Assembly: GCA_024364735.1 (NCBI GenBank)
Contig: JAGFNQ010000875.1
Location: forward strand, 62,001 to 126,000
DNA from: Boesenbergia rotunda
Taxonomy: Eukaryota; Streptophyta; Magnoliopsida; Zingiberales; Zingiberaceae
Length of the DNA: 64,000 nucleotides
Direction: 5' to 3'
The translations under genes were made by a program, and so were the position numbers. Positions 34,201 to 45,228 of the stretch are shown one piece after another; the stretch's first letter is position 1; each line of letters starts with the position of its first letter. Under the pieces are notes generated by a model. The model saw only the letters and a list, made by a program, of their open reading frames with translations. It was not told the DNA's origin and made no database searches.

Positions 34201-34466
34201 TTGGCCTTGAGACACATCAAGTCGAAGAAATAACAATCCTTAAAAAGAAAACTTTTTCAGCAGTGATCATAAGCAATCGAGACTCGAGGAAAAATATCTC
34301 GCTAACCTTACAAACAGGGAAACCAACTAAACAAGCAGGCGGACAACCAAAAGGAAAAAAAAAAATATGGAGGAGTATGGACCTTTCCGTCGATGACGAG
34401 CCAGCAATCTTTGACGACGTTGTGCTTGGCGACCTCATCGAAGTGATACACCTTGGAACTAACCAT
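31202..34466 (-). CDS. Tail-anchored cytochrome b5
   Basis: Three exons on the minus strand, 34383-34466, 31591-31657 and 31202-31452, with phases closing on 133 residues. N-terminus MVSSKVYHFDEVAKHN. The heme-binding motif HPGG is encoded in exon 2 (FMEDHPGGDEVLLASTG), and the second axial histidine lies in FEDIGHSTSARD (exon 3). The C-terminus has a hydrophobic anchor (IIKILQFLVPILILGLALAV) and a short basic tail ending LTKVD, the layout of ER-anchored plant isoforms. It passes electrons to desaturases, hydroxylases and P450s. Intron 1 is 2.7 kb and contains two MITEs. The length is normal for the family. Confidence 0.93.
31813..32305. mobile_element. Tourist-like (PIF/Harbinger) MITE in cytochrome b5 intron 1
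   Basis: 493 bp with ends GAGCATCGGCATTGG and, on the other strand, GAGCATCCACATCCG, flanked by TAA on both sides (31810-31812 and 32306-32308). The 3-bp TWA duplication is the Harbinger signature. It also contains internal inverted repeats (GAACGCGTTC-like, CAATCGATTGGG). Confidence 0.82.
32972..33150. mobile_element. Small Harbinger-type MITE in cytochrome b5 intron 1
   Basis: 179 bp with inverted termini GGCTATGTTTGATTAAGGG and GGCTATGTTTGGTGAGGG (other strand), flanked by TTA on both sides (32969-32971, 33151-33153). The interior is rich in GTAAT/ATTAC. Confidence 0.82.
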
Positions 34467-34988
34467 TTCCTTCTCCGAGGTCCAGCGATGCGGAACTCGA
34501 ATCAAACAAACGAGGGCTTCGATCGGAGAGTTTTTGTCGCACCTCTCACACGACCTCTCCTTCGGCTGCTAGTTGCCAACGAAGTCTCCAGACGCCAACT
34601 CGTTGGGCCTAAATCGGCCCGTTTATGTCCTATCAATTAGGCCCACTGGCCTGCACATCGCACCTAGATAAATAATTCTTGTGAATGACATGACACTTTT
34701 CGTGTAGACGTCCGATTGTTATTTGGACACCAACAGCGACTTCCGGCCATCGCCCTGAACAAAACTATAACCTAGGGGCACGATGAACTCGTCAAGGATC
34801 GCTGCAATTGGAGTGTTACGTCATTCGCGTTGAAAATTCACGTTGTCTATCATTTTTATTTAAAAAATAAATCAAACTCCACGAATTTCTCTTATTCTGT
34901 ATTTGTTCACAGAATTAGCTGAACAAAACAATACAGTTTACAAGTTTACAAGGCACAACACAATCCCCCTTTAGTTCTACCAGAATCT
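34467..34988. other. Spacer between F-box gene and cytochrome b5 gene
   Basis: About 520 bp that must hold the cytochrome b5 promoter and the F-box 3' UTR. Nothing else recognised. Confidence 0.5.
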
Positions 34989-36299
34989 TTACATCCGCAC
35001 ACGCTTGGCAGCCGTGCAGGCCGTCTCAAGGTCCCCAAGGAAGAAGAGAATCCTATCGGAGATCGCTGATGCACGCTCTTCTTCATCTCGACTCGTTGCT
35101 CTGCCTTGAACCCCAGCTACCAGCTGACTTGTGCCTAGAAACCTTCGAATTTCCCCTTGATGGATGAGGTAGTAATCACTTCCTTCTCTGATGATCTTTG
35201 TGCCCCTGCGATGCAAGTGCAGAGAAGCTCTGATGACTCATGGAAGTGAAAGAGCGGTCACTCAACGACTTACACTCCAAAACGGTCGCATCGATCTTGC
35301 ACAATGTAAACATCTTTCCAGGACTTTGAATCATTCGGGGCGGAGGAAGTTGTTGCTCGATCTCCTCCCCATCTCTCCTCGAACAGGTTTGACCAGAGTG
35401 CATCGTCAGATGCCACGGCCTTCCACTTCCTGCAAACTATATTACAGAAACAAAGAGTATTCGACCATTTGACAACGAGATGCACAAGAAGTTGTTGCAA
35501 ATTCTAGTCGTAAAGAATCCTTGAAGCAAGGAAGCTTAATTAATCATTGATTGTAAATCCTTAATTAAGGACATGAAACAATCAGGTGCGTCCTGCATAA
35601 TGTTCAGATTAATTAAGCATGAATAAAAGTTGTCACTTTTTTCCTTCTTCGACATCTAAAGTTCAGCGATTAGATCGAAGATCCATGAGATCGACGAATA
35701 AAAGCCAGAGCACCAGTGTTTAGTAATTGATTAATAGTTTATTTAATTCATAAACACGTCGCTAATTCCTTCTCCGGTGGCAGAAAACTGCAGGTACAAA
35801 TGGAACGAAACGTCGAAGAAACATCCATCGAGATGAAGAAATAATTCACCAACCACAAGGTAACGCACGCAACTCCATCAAGAGTGACAGAGAATCACAA
35901 AAAGAGGCAAATTTTATCGACGCGAATGAAGAATTTAGCAGGCGGAAGGACGGAAACACGCAGAGGGAAGCAAATTTTGAGAATCTTCCATCGACACGAA
36001 GAATTCCAAAGGGGAAAATGCGTAGGAGATGGAAGACCCGCAGAAAACCACGACAAGAAGCAATCTTTTCTGACCGAATGAAGAATTCGGTAAGCTGCTG
36101 GGCAAAGACGTGCAGCGGAAAGCAAAATTCGTATACACTTCGTGAAGATGAAGAATTCGAGAAGGCACAATGTCCAGAGAAGGAAGAGTTAAGAAGAAGC
36201 ACTGAGTAAGGATGGCCAACCTTGACGAGCGGCGGCGAGAGAGCGATGGTCCAAGGGGTGGAAGATCCGAAGCAGCAATTCCCCCGGTAATCTCTCCAT
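34989..36299 (-). CDS. Small F-box protein
   Basis: Three exons placed by hand: 36221-36299, 35274-35436 and 34989-35205, with all GT-AG and phases closing on 152 residues. The F-box is split between exons 1 and 2: MERLPGELLLRIFHPLDHRS, then LAAARQVCRKWKAVASD, then LWSNLF. This matches the consensus LP.ELL..I...L....L....VC+.W......LW..L. The rest has SWKDVYIVQDRC, IIREGSDYYLIHQGEIRRFL and a terminal SDRILFFLGDLE motif that I associate with a small conserved plant F-box family, though I cannot name the member. Expected role: substrate adaptor of an SCF ubiquitin ligase; no Kelch or LRR domain is present, so the target is unknown. Exon 1 is easy to miss because it is only 79 bp. Confidence 0.82.
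35885..36170. repeat. Degenerate repeats in F-box intron 1
   Basis: Roughly three copies of an 80-100-bp unit, seen on + as GAAGAATT..., then ...GCAAATTTT or GCAAAATTC, then AATCTT. Landmarks GAAGAATT occur at about 35926, 35999, 36080 and 36149. Copies are strongly diverged. Confidence 0.5.
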
Positions 36300-36462
36300 C
36301 TCATCCAGAGCCAACAGGCCGGCAGCGGATCCGATGCTTCCCTTTCTTTCCTCTTGCTTCATATGTGATCCAATCGATCCATCTTTTATCTATGGGCCAA
36401 CATACACATTGACGGTAAAGGCGAACAAACTAACTTTATCGAATTTTAACTCTTTGGAAAGC

Positions 36463-37330
36463 GTTCTGAGAACTAAATCGGGCCGGTCAGACCAGTTGAG
36501 TCAGAAATCGATCAGATTTTCGATCCGAATTTACTCTGAAAAATAATTGCTCAAGAAACGAATGCGAACCGTTCTGAACCGGTCGAAAACCGGTGAACCG
36601 GACAAACCGAAAAAATCGAAAAACCAGCTTGGTTTATTTTGTTTTTTTATTTTTTTCTTCTTTTACAGTTTTGCTTTTTTACTGAAAAAAAAATTTAAAA
36701 AATAAAATATCAAAAACCTAGTTTGCTTTCACCCAAAATCCCAAACGAACAAACCTACTATTTGCTTGCAAGAGAGCCACCGCCGCTAGCCTCTCGTCGC
36801 GTCGCCCCGCCTCCACCAGCTTGGCTGGCCGTCATGCCTCCACTAGTCTCGCCTCGCTACCACTAACCTCACCCCATCTCCAGCCTCGTTGCGTCGTCGT
36901 ACTGGCATATGAAGGCAGTAATATATGACATATTTGGAAGCGTAATTTTGCATGTGCTTTATTAGTATCCTCTGTTTAAGTGTTTATAAGTGAGCAAATG
37001 TTATCGTGATATAGTTTTATCTTCTAATAAGATTCTTCAATACGTATTCAGATTTTTTGAATTTAATGGTTTTAAACTTGAATTCTTCTTTGAAATTAAT
37101 CTTTTTTTTCAAGAATACCGTACTGAGTTGCTGACAAAAACATATCACATACTCGACTTAGTTGATCTAATCTTGAAGAAATTAGTTGGATAAGTTGTTG
37201 GTTTCATATATTTATATAAATACATGTTTTATTATATACCAGTTATATTTCGATTGAACCTCCGGTTGAACCGGTTGAACCTATGAACCCTTATTCCGAC
37301 ATGTTCGATGTACAGCCTAGTTCTCAGAAC
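36463..37330. mobile_element. Probable DNA transposon with GTTCTGAGAACTA termini
   Basis: The 13-bp sequence GTTCTGAGAACTA at 36463 is the exact inverse of TAGTTCTCAGAAC at 37318-37330. Subterminal GAACCGGT and GGTTGAACCGG repeats occur at both ends (36570-36605 and 37255-37285), as in hAT elements. A GC-rich stretch (36775-36900) may be captured sequence. No target-site duplication could be matched, so the class is uncertain. Confidence 0.55.
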
Positions 37331-39949
37331 CTCGCTTAAAGACGACAACAGCGTATGTATTAACCATCGATCCATACAACAGAGACTCTCATGTACACAT
37401 GAGTTACACTACTACAACAACCACCACAAAATTTTCTTTTCACAACAATATGTCCCCTAAGCTATGGTGCAGCGAAAAGATGACTGGTAAAATCCAAGAC
37501 TTTAGGGGCCTGAATACTTAATGCAACTAACTTAAGGCTTTGGAAGAAATACGACGAGTTTAGGGGGGGGGGTATTTGAAAAAATCCAATTCTTAAAATC
37601 CCATTTCCCTTCTCTATGTGGCAGATCGCGATCCCATGCCGCGACCCACTTCTTCTTCCTCCACTCAACCTGTGATCGACTTCTCTTCTCTTCTCTCAAC
37701 CGGCGTCGCGCGGTTGTCCAGTTGCTTCATCGAAGGTCGTCAACACTAGGGGGATCGATTTTTTGGTGTGGATCACGACTGGGTAGGTCTTCCCTTCTCT
37801 TCACTTGGAGATCAGTTAGGGGTGGTGTGTCCAAGGTGTTCATACTTGTCTGGGCCATTTTCTGGATCTCGCCATTCTGAATCCTATGTGATTTTTCTAT
37901 GGCAGCTAGATCTTGGGTGTGGATCGAGATTTGGGATGCAAGGCTGTTGGTTTCGAGCCAGGGAGACCTTACGAGGCGTGATTACAAGTAAGGGATCCCA
38001 ATCTATGTTTCTCGATGACTATACCTTAAGATCTGCTATGTCCCAGTTTCGAGTTGGAATTGTATGGAGTCTTGTGATCATGAGTGGTTTAGATCTGTGT
38101 AGTTTCGGATATGATTGTTTGGATTTTCGATATGAGGTTGTGTTGATCTTGAATTCGGTTTCTGTTACAAGAATTCCTAGTGTCTGATTCTATTTTCTGC
38201 CAAGAGGTTGGATGGTGATTGTTGTTTCGGTTTTCGATCTGTGTCTATCTATCTGAATTAGGATGAATTAGTATTTGGGATCGGTTTTTGAATTGCTAGG
38301 GGTTGTGAATTATGTTCTTGCTCATGCATATCAGTAGAATAGTTTTGTTTCCTTAGGGCATGATATGTGAGTGTTTACTCTTGGTGATCTTGAGGTTTTC
38401 TTAACCTGCTCCTTGACATGAGGTTATTTGATCAGTTTTGGAATCTATATGCATAGATCTGTCTAGCCCTTGCTGTTTTGGACTCTATATGCGACAGGTT
38501 CCCTACTCTATTCGAAGATAGCGAGGGGTTGGTAGCGTTACTTTTTCCTAGGGTAAAGTACGTTCAGTATCCAAGACCTTGCTCATTCGGTTTCACAGTA
38601 TACGCAATGGTGGTTGTCTGGGTGGAGGGAGAATCTGGTCAGAGCCCTATCCACTCGGTTTCGCATAGATGCGACGGTGGTCGACTGACGTCAGGGGTGA
38701 CCCATGCTGCATCATAAGCATACAATGCATTACTGCAAATGGTTGTGATTGCTGCACTTGATTGCTGCATTTGGTTGACATGTATATTTTCGATAATTCA
38801 ATTATGTATTTCCTATTATTGCACTTTATTTTGTTGCCGCTTGTGACTTACTGTTATTTTACCTTTTTGTGCATACTAGTCTATATCCGCTAAGTTCTTG
38901 GACTCACACCATTAGCCTTATTTTTTTTACCGTTTTAGGATGATTTATTGGAGTGCCCAGTAACATGTCCCAGTTCACGTGTATCGAGGGATTTTGTTAT
39001 TTACCTGTTTTGAGGTTGGTACCTTTCATTTGTTTTTTCTTTGCATTTCCGCTGATGTATTTTTTGATTTGTTGTGACGCCTCACATGACAGTATGATTG
39101 TACTTTTGTGAGCCGGAGACCTACGTTTTATTCGTTTGTCGTAAGTCGTACCGGTACGTAGCTTTTCTTGACGACGTCGCTTTCTTTTCGTTTCAGTAGC
39201 TTGTTTCAACCCTATCGGCTGTGGTACAGGCAGACTGAGAGGGGTCACAGTGGTAAGCTTTTCGAATTGTCCGCCAGATCGAGGGAGAAACAGTCCGGTC
39301 GATATCGGACGAGCGGCTTCTCGGAGCGTGACATGACTAATTGTTATCGTAGACTTTTACGGTTCAATCCTTAGATATAACGTATTTTGTAAAAATTTAT
39401 TTTCTAAATGGGGCACGAATCCTAGAACGCTGGCTTCTGGACATCCCGCTGCGAATATTTTCCAATTTATCCCGTTTGTCGATAAAAAAATTTCTATAAA
39501 ATCGGACTGATCATCCGATGTTCGACCTCGTTAATTGTCTTTTCCCGGCGACGTTCAGAGCGCAGTTCACCATACACTTGAAATCGTCCCCATGAGATGG
39601 ACTGATGGTTAGTGTATGAGTGTTGCCACCTTGAAATTTGGGAGTAAAAATCCAACCAAATCAGTATGTCCGCCTTCCTCACGCACTAGCCACAGCATTC
39701 GTACTAGTAGCCCCCAGTCAATTATCTTTTTTCGTATTGGCTCTGGGACGGATTGACGAAGCGGTAGAGACGAGCGAATCATCTTTTACTACCAGCCGCT
39801 TGAAATCATCCTTGAACGGTTCGCCTCCGGTTCAATTCGGTTGTAAGCCAGTTCATTTTTGGACAATTTTGCGATTTTTTCAAAAAAATATATTACTTGT
39901 GGGGAAAAAACAAAAAGCGTGGGCAAAAAGGGACGAGAAGAGGAGACCG
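37331..39949. other. Unassigned region with a possible gypsy-type LTR fragment
   Basis: Open stretches occur but none resembles a protein. Around 38870-39332 the pattern (GGACTCACACC, a pyrimidine tract and TTTTAGGATGAT, then a block ending CGGAGCGTGACA) recalls the 3' half of a Tekay-like LTR, but I could not find the other end or a duplication. 39333-39949 is probably the 3' UTR and flank of the F-box/LRR gene. Confidence 0.35.
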
Positions 39950-40932
39950 TCACCGGTGGAAGAATCCGGTCTGTTGCTCCGACTCATCGGTCTCGTACCC
40001 GTAATCATCGAGCAGCGTCGACCCCTCGTGCTCGAACCGCTCGATGCGCGACACCAGCTTCAGAATCTCGTCGTCCGCCTGGAATCCGAGGCAATCCTTC
40101 ACGGTCAACGTTTCCAGCTTCCGGCACCCACCGATGACCACCAACAGCTCGTCCTTGGTCAAGTAGGACTTGCTCAGCTCCAGGTGCCTCAGCTCCGGCA
40201 GGCACCGCGCCAGGGCCTTGGCGTCCTCGCGCCCGATTAGCCCGCGCACCTTCAACCCGACGAACCGCGGGCAGTTGCGGCCGATCTCGGCGACCGCCTC
40301 CAGGAACGACGAGGGCTTGGTCTCCATCTCCAGATGCTCCAGATCCTTCCACCGCCGCACCAGCTCCGGGATGCGAAGGTCGTCCTCCAGCATCAGGTTG
40401 TCCGGCAAAGCCAGCGACTTCAACCTCGGGCATCTGCGCGAATAACCGATGAGCAAATTCGTCGAACGGATAGTGGGCGACGAGGACGGCAAAACCAGAA
40501 GGAGGCGTAGACTCACTTGACAGAGGCATAGGCGAGGTCATGGATGGACACGGCGGAGGAGAGGGGGAAGGCGAGTCGGTCGACCACGCCGCGGGAGCGG
40601 CGCAGGGCGAAACGGAGGAAGGCCGAGAAGGAGAGGGGGGAGTGGAGGCGGTAGCGGAGAGCGAAGGCGCTGGAGAAAGGGCTCCAGGGCGTGAAATCGA
40701 GGGAGCGGAAGTTGAGGCGGCGCCAGCAGCTAGGGTCGAGGGAGGCGCGGTACCAGGACTTGCAGACGAAGGGGACGGCGACGGCGAGATCTCCGAGGGC
40801 GAGACGGCGGAAGATGTTGATGAGGCAATCGGCCTGCATCTCGTCCCAGCGCCGATCCCCCTCGTCTGCTGCTGTTGCCGGCGACATGTTCGATGTAAGG
40901 TGTGACAGGGAAGGCGACGAAACGAAAACCAT
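39950..40932 (-). CDS. F-box/LRR-repeat protein
   Basis: Two exons, 40517-40932 and 39950-40433, give 299 residues; starting at the in-frame ATG at 40887 would give 284, which may be the real start. The F-box reads RRWDEMQADCLINIFRRLAL, then CKSWYRASLDPSCWRRLNF. LRR-type leucine patterns follow: LKSLALPDN, LEHLEMETK, FVGLKVRGL, LRHLELSKS, LETLTVKDC. The layout resembles the family of Arabidopsis At3g48880. It should act as an SCF substrate receptor in which the LRRs bind the target. The C-terminal tail (LDDYGYETDESEQQTGFF) is acidic. Very high GC in exon 1 creates long false ORFs on other frames. Confidence 0.88.
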
Positions 40933-41057
40933 ATCGTGTCGCCTGTCGGCAACGCCGGTCTTGTTTGGGCACTAATCCGGGTCCGGCTACGCACTCAACG
41001 ATAGAGAGACTCGGTCTTGGTGTTGAAACTTTTGTTTGCTCCATTCAATTTATTAAA

Positions 41058-41774
41058 GAAAAATTTGAGAAAACTCCCCAACATCAAAGTGGATTTTGCA
41101 TACACTCCCTAACCAAAAATGTCTTTGTATGCACTCCCTGATGGGATTGACAAGACAGTTTTGTGTGTTATTTTTTTATCAGTATAAAAGAATAAAAATT
41201 CAGTATAAATCGTAAAGATTTGAGTATAAATTGCTTGAGATTGAGTACTAATTTAAGAAATTTGAGTATTATTTGAAAAAATTTGAGTATACATTGTTTC
41301 AGTATATAGTAAAAATTTCAGTATACATTATTAAAATTTAAGTATGAATTGATTTATATTGAGTATTATTTGAAAAAAATTTGAATATAAAATTTAAAAA
41401 TTTGAGTATGTGAGGTTGCATCCACCACATCAAGATTTTCACATGAGGGGTCGTCAAAATTTTATACTCAAATTTCTTAAATTAGTACTCAATCTCAAAT
41501 AATTTATACTCAAATCTTTATAATGTATACTGAGTTTTCACTCTTTTATACTCACGACATCAAGATTTTTACATGAGGGGTCACCGAAACTTTGTACCCA
41601 AATTTCTTAAATTAGTACTCAATCTCAAACAATTTATACTCAAATCTTTACAATGTATACTGAGTTTTCAATTTTTTATACTCAATCTATTAGGTAGTGA
41701 ATGTAAAGAATTTATTAAGTGGGGAGTGCATGCAAAGGTCAGTTTGGGATTGGGGAGTTTTCTCCAATTAACAC
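41058..41774. mobile_element. Mutator-like foldback MITE
   Basis: The ends GAGAAAACTCCCCAA (41067) and TTGGGGAGTTTTCTC (ending 41764) are inverted, and the inverted similarity extends to GCATACACTCCC versus GGGAGTGCATGC. The interior is a large AT-rich foldback of AGTATAAATT/AATTTATACT blocks, plus a tandem duplication of about 130 bp (41427-41552 and 41553-41683). A 10-bp direct repeat ATTTATTAAA flanks it at 41048-41057 and 41775-41784, matching the 9-10-bp duplication of Mutator-like elements. Confidence 0.75.
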
Positions 41775-42307
41775 ATTTATTAAACTACAATTGTTATTAT
41801 TCTTATTTCATAAAATCAATTGTTTTTTTAAAATACTTATGAAACTTTAATGAAATAAAAGGACAACCCATTATATTATTTATTTCGAAAATAACTTTAA
41901 TGAAGTGGTTATAATATGGTAACATCTAATATGATATTATTATAGTAAAATAATTATCACAATATTGTAATAGTTAATACGGCATTATAGTAACTATCTA
42001 AATAGCAATTATATATATTTTAAATGATTTGATCAATTTAAAATAATTTTAACGAAATTTAAATAATTAGTTCAGTAGGTAGCAGGTATTTTACGTAATT
42101 ATTTTAATCAATTTATAATGATTTTCATAAAATTTTAAAATAATATATATAATATACAGTAGGTTCTTTGATAATTGAGCAAGTCTTTTTAATTTTTTTG
42201 TTAAAAACCATTTTGTTTTTGGAAGTACCATTACCTCCTTGCTGCAGTGTAAACAATTGCAAAAGACATTAGCTGCGGAAAGGGAAAAACAATAATTAGG
42301 TTTGGAC

Positions 42308-42345
42308 AAAATGGAAAATGGAAATGGAAATGGAAATGGAAATGA
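42308..42345 (+). repeat. GGAAAT microsatellite
   Basis: Five to six tandem copies of GGAAAT. Confidence 0.9.
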
Positions 42346-42589
42346 CAACTAACAAAATGTAAAAGGCGTGGAGAACCATTCACACTGAATAACTTTTGGT
42401 AAAGCTAGAATCCCAAAAAAATCTCTGAGAAAGATTATTAAATTTTATATGCTTTAATGTTTTTTAATAAAAATCTTGCATCTTATTGATATTGATATTG
42501 TTATTATTATTATTATTATTATTAGAATTCAGAACTTGATTTTATAATCATAAGAAAATATGCTTTAATGTTTGATCCTGTCTTTAGGT

Positions 42590-43510
42590 AGTCTTTTCGA
42601 TAATGGGGATGCTAAAGATGTGGTGGCTAACCAAGACTCATCAGACGGAAGGCCGATCGGGTCAGCTACCTTCGGAAAGGAGGACCAATCGGACCTATCT
42701 CCAGAAAAGGAGACCGGTCGGACGCAACCTCTAGGGTAACGTCCACCCGAGCCCCACCTAGGAGGGTTTGTAAGGGAACAAGGGTGAGGTCGAACGGACG
42801 ACTGTTATACTCAGGTCGGTAGATCTTCTCAAACTAATTAAATAATCTAGGTAGGATTTGACTCGCAGTCGGACCTATTTTAAGTCATAAAGGTATATCC
42901 GATCAAACTCTGGAGTAGAGCCAGTCCGGTTGGACTTATATGCTCAACAGGGATTCATCAAAATAGGTTCAAACAGCTTAAGCCCGACAAAAAGGGGGCC
43001 CGACCTTCTCCGTATAAGCCTTTTGGATAGTTGGGCTGCTGGGCCAAGCCCCTAAAGAGGCTCTTCTAGGAGATATGACCTAAGATGTCAACCTTATAAA
43101 TAAATAGGGGTTAATCCCTAACAGATATACATTAAATGTCTAGTAATCATTATACTATATTGATACGATTATTGTTGTATAGAAAATATCATGATAAGAC
43201 AACCTCATTTGTGACGACATAACATCTCCTGAAAGTGGGAATTATGAGAGATGTTATATAAAAGAGTTCCTCCTCCATAGTATCGGAATCTCCAATTTTT
43301 GCTCTTATTTCATACTGCATATGATTTGGTGTTAGCTATTTGACTTGAGCACCAGAGTAGTTGTATCGGAGACCTCGAGGTCTGCCTCTAACGTTTGCCT
43401 ACAAGTGTCCTTACAGTTGCCGACAAGTCGTTGACGATCTTCTCTTCTCGCAGTCAATTTGTTTGCCATCCCATCAGCGTTCATCTCATTGCTCTTCGAT
43501 GAGATCAATG
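42590..43510 (+). mobile_element. LTR-like remnant
   Basis: The block mixes GATCGGACC-type motifs (as in gypsy LTRs), a TATATAAAAG at about 43256, and a downstream TTGACTTGAGCACCAGAGTAG that resembles the ACTTGACCGTCGGAG segment of the Tat LTRs at 15.0 and 52.4 kb. Ends and duplications could not be fixed. A decayed LTR or solo LTR is the best reading. Confidence 0.45.
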
Positions 43511-44209
43511 TTAACTAAAATTTATTCAAAACTCAAAATTATGAAAATTTCTAAGAGAAATAACAAACGATCATAATAAAGATTTGAAATACACGAACCT
43601 GTACTATTGCACATCAACATTAAAAAAATACTTAATTTTGGCTGCGATTAAATACTTAAAGTCATCCCAAAATATAAAAATCTAAATTTTGATTTAATAT
43701 CATTTAACAATAATCATTAGTTAGCTTGTTTACTTAATTAGTAGCTCTATTTAACAATAATCATTACATTTCCTCGGCTCCTCGAAGGAAATGTAAATTT
43801 CAAATAGTTTTCTTTAAAAGTATAACTGAACAAAAATTTATGAAGCTTAGAGTTCAGTATAAAAATTCTTATTTAGCAATCCGATATGATCCTTTTATTT
43901 ACAATTAACTAGTTGGTAGTGTTAGATAACCGTATTAATCAGCTCATTTAGACGGTTTAGTTCACTACAAGAAAAAATAGATTTCCTGACACTTTCTTAA
44001 TGACATTTATTAGAATGTGTCATTGATTTATACCTATCATGACATTGATTAAAAATACATAAAATAAAAACTGATTAAGTATATTACTATGACATTTATA
44101 ATGGATGTCACTAAAAGTTTACTTTAGTTTACATTTTGACACATTTTTTTCCTCGAATCTCCCTCCAAAAATTTCACTCGCTGCCCAAACTCATAAATAA
44201 TTGGTTTTG

Positions 44210-44630
44210 TGGCGGTAGGGTTTCGCGGCGTCGACTCCGATCCCGTCACCGCGCGGATGGCTGCTCGCGCCCTCACCTCGCTACTGCTTGCTCTCCTCCT
44301 CCTCCTCCTCGCGGCCTCTTCCTGTGCCGCTAGCTATCCCTAATTTTTCACGCTCTGTGCTCACAACTCTCCCCCACCGACACCAGCGCCACGCGACTCT
44401 CCCCCCACCTCAGCGTCGTCTACCTCGGCGCTTGCCCCGTCGGCCACCAGCACCAGCCACCAACGTCATCTGCTCCGCCGGGTACCAGTGTCGTCTGCTC
44501 CGCCGGCTACCAGTGTCGTCTGCTCCGTCGTCTGCCCCGTCGAGATCCGAACCCTAGGTTGCAAGTTTCTTTCCTCTTCCACCGTTTCACGATCCGAACC
44601 CTAGGTTGCAAGATCAATCTCAATACTTTC
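44210..44630 (+). other. GC-rich, repeat-bearing leader-like block inside the CACTA element
   Basis: The sequence abruptly becomes GC-rich. It contains CTCCTCCTCCTCCTC, three copies of a CAGTGTCGTCTGCTCCGCCG-type unit (44485-44540), and two copies of GATCCGAACCCTAGGTTGCA (44550 and 44592). A diverged version of the last block with CCTCTTCCACCGT recurs at 45408-45465, just before the second gene fragment. It looks like captured 5' UTR/promoter-proximal DNA. Confidence 0.6.
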
Positions 44631-44659
44631 TGATACGGGACTGGAAGCCTGCAATACCT

Positions 44660-45228
44660 GAAGGAGGCCATGTTCAGTCTCGGTGAGTAAGTTTGCATCA
44701 TGTTCCTCAGGAGGCTATGCCATAGAGTATCAAAGAGTTTGGATCTTTCTATAGGTTTATTTATGGCATTGCAGCCGAGAATCATAGCTTGTGGCAATTC
44801 CCTTGCTACATTTGCTATGGCTGTAAGATTTGTCACTGGTCCTGCTGTCATGGCTGCTGCTTCTACTGCAATTGGGTTGCGAGGAGTTCTCTTACACGTT
44901 GCGGTAGTACAGGTTTTGTAAACTAAACTTAGCTGCCAATATCAAAACCATATGCAACAGGAAAGAAGAACACAAACTGAAAAGTAAGGCTTCCTTTTTG
45001 CTGCAGGCAGCTCTTCCCCAAGGGATTGTGCCTTTTGTGTTTGCTAAAGAGTACAACGTGCATCCTGATATTTTAAGCACAGGGTATGTGCTTCAATTTC
45101 TCATATGTTTTTTTTGCTTGATAGGATGTTGTTATTTAAAATATGTTTTGAATTACTGCAGGGTTATATTTGGGATGCTGATTGCTCTTCCTATCACGTT
45201 AGTTTACTACATATTACTGGGACTTTGA
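44660..45228 (+). pseudogene. Captured 3' end of a PIN auxin efflux carrier gene
   Basis: Exons with working-looking borders: one ending near 44687 (MFSLG), 44755-44912, 45007-45083 and 45162-45228. The product contains LFMALQPRIIACGNSLATF, RFVTGPAVMAAAS, LRGVLLHVAVVQ, AALPQGIVPFVFAKEYNVHP and a natural stop after PITLVYYILLGL. These are the last transmembrane helices of PIN proteins (mem_trans family). The N-terminal 80-90% of the carrier is absent. Reading frame and splice sites are intact across the retained exons, suggesting recent capture. It cannot be a carrier by itself; it is a transduplicated fragment. Confidence 0.88.

Noticed and set aside
35846..36304. 152-residue minus-strand ORF
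   Set aside because: Lies mostly in intron 1 of the F-box gene and is made of diverged repeats; the true exon there is in another frame.
37768..38187. 139-residue + ORF
   Set aside because: No domain, atypical composition, no splice partners; more likely noncoding repeat.
40005..40994. 329-residue minus-strand ORF
   Set aside because: Out-of-frame shadow running through both exons and the intron of the F-box/LRR gene.
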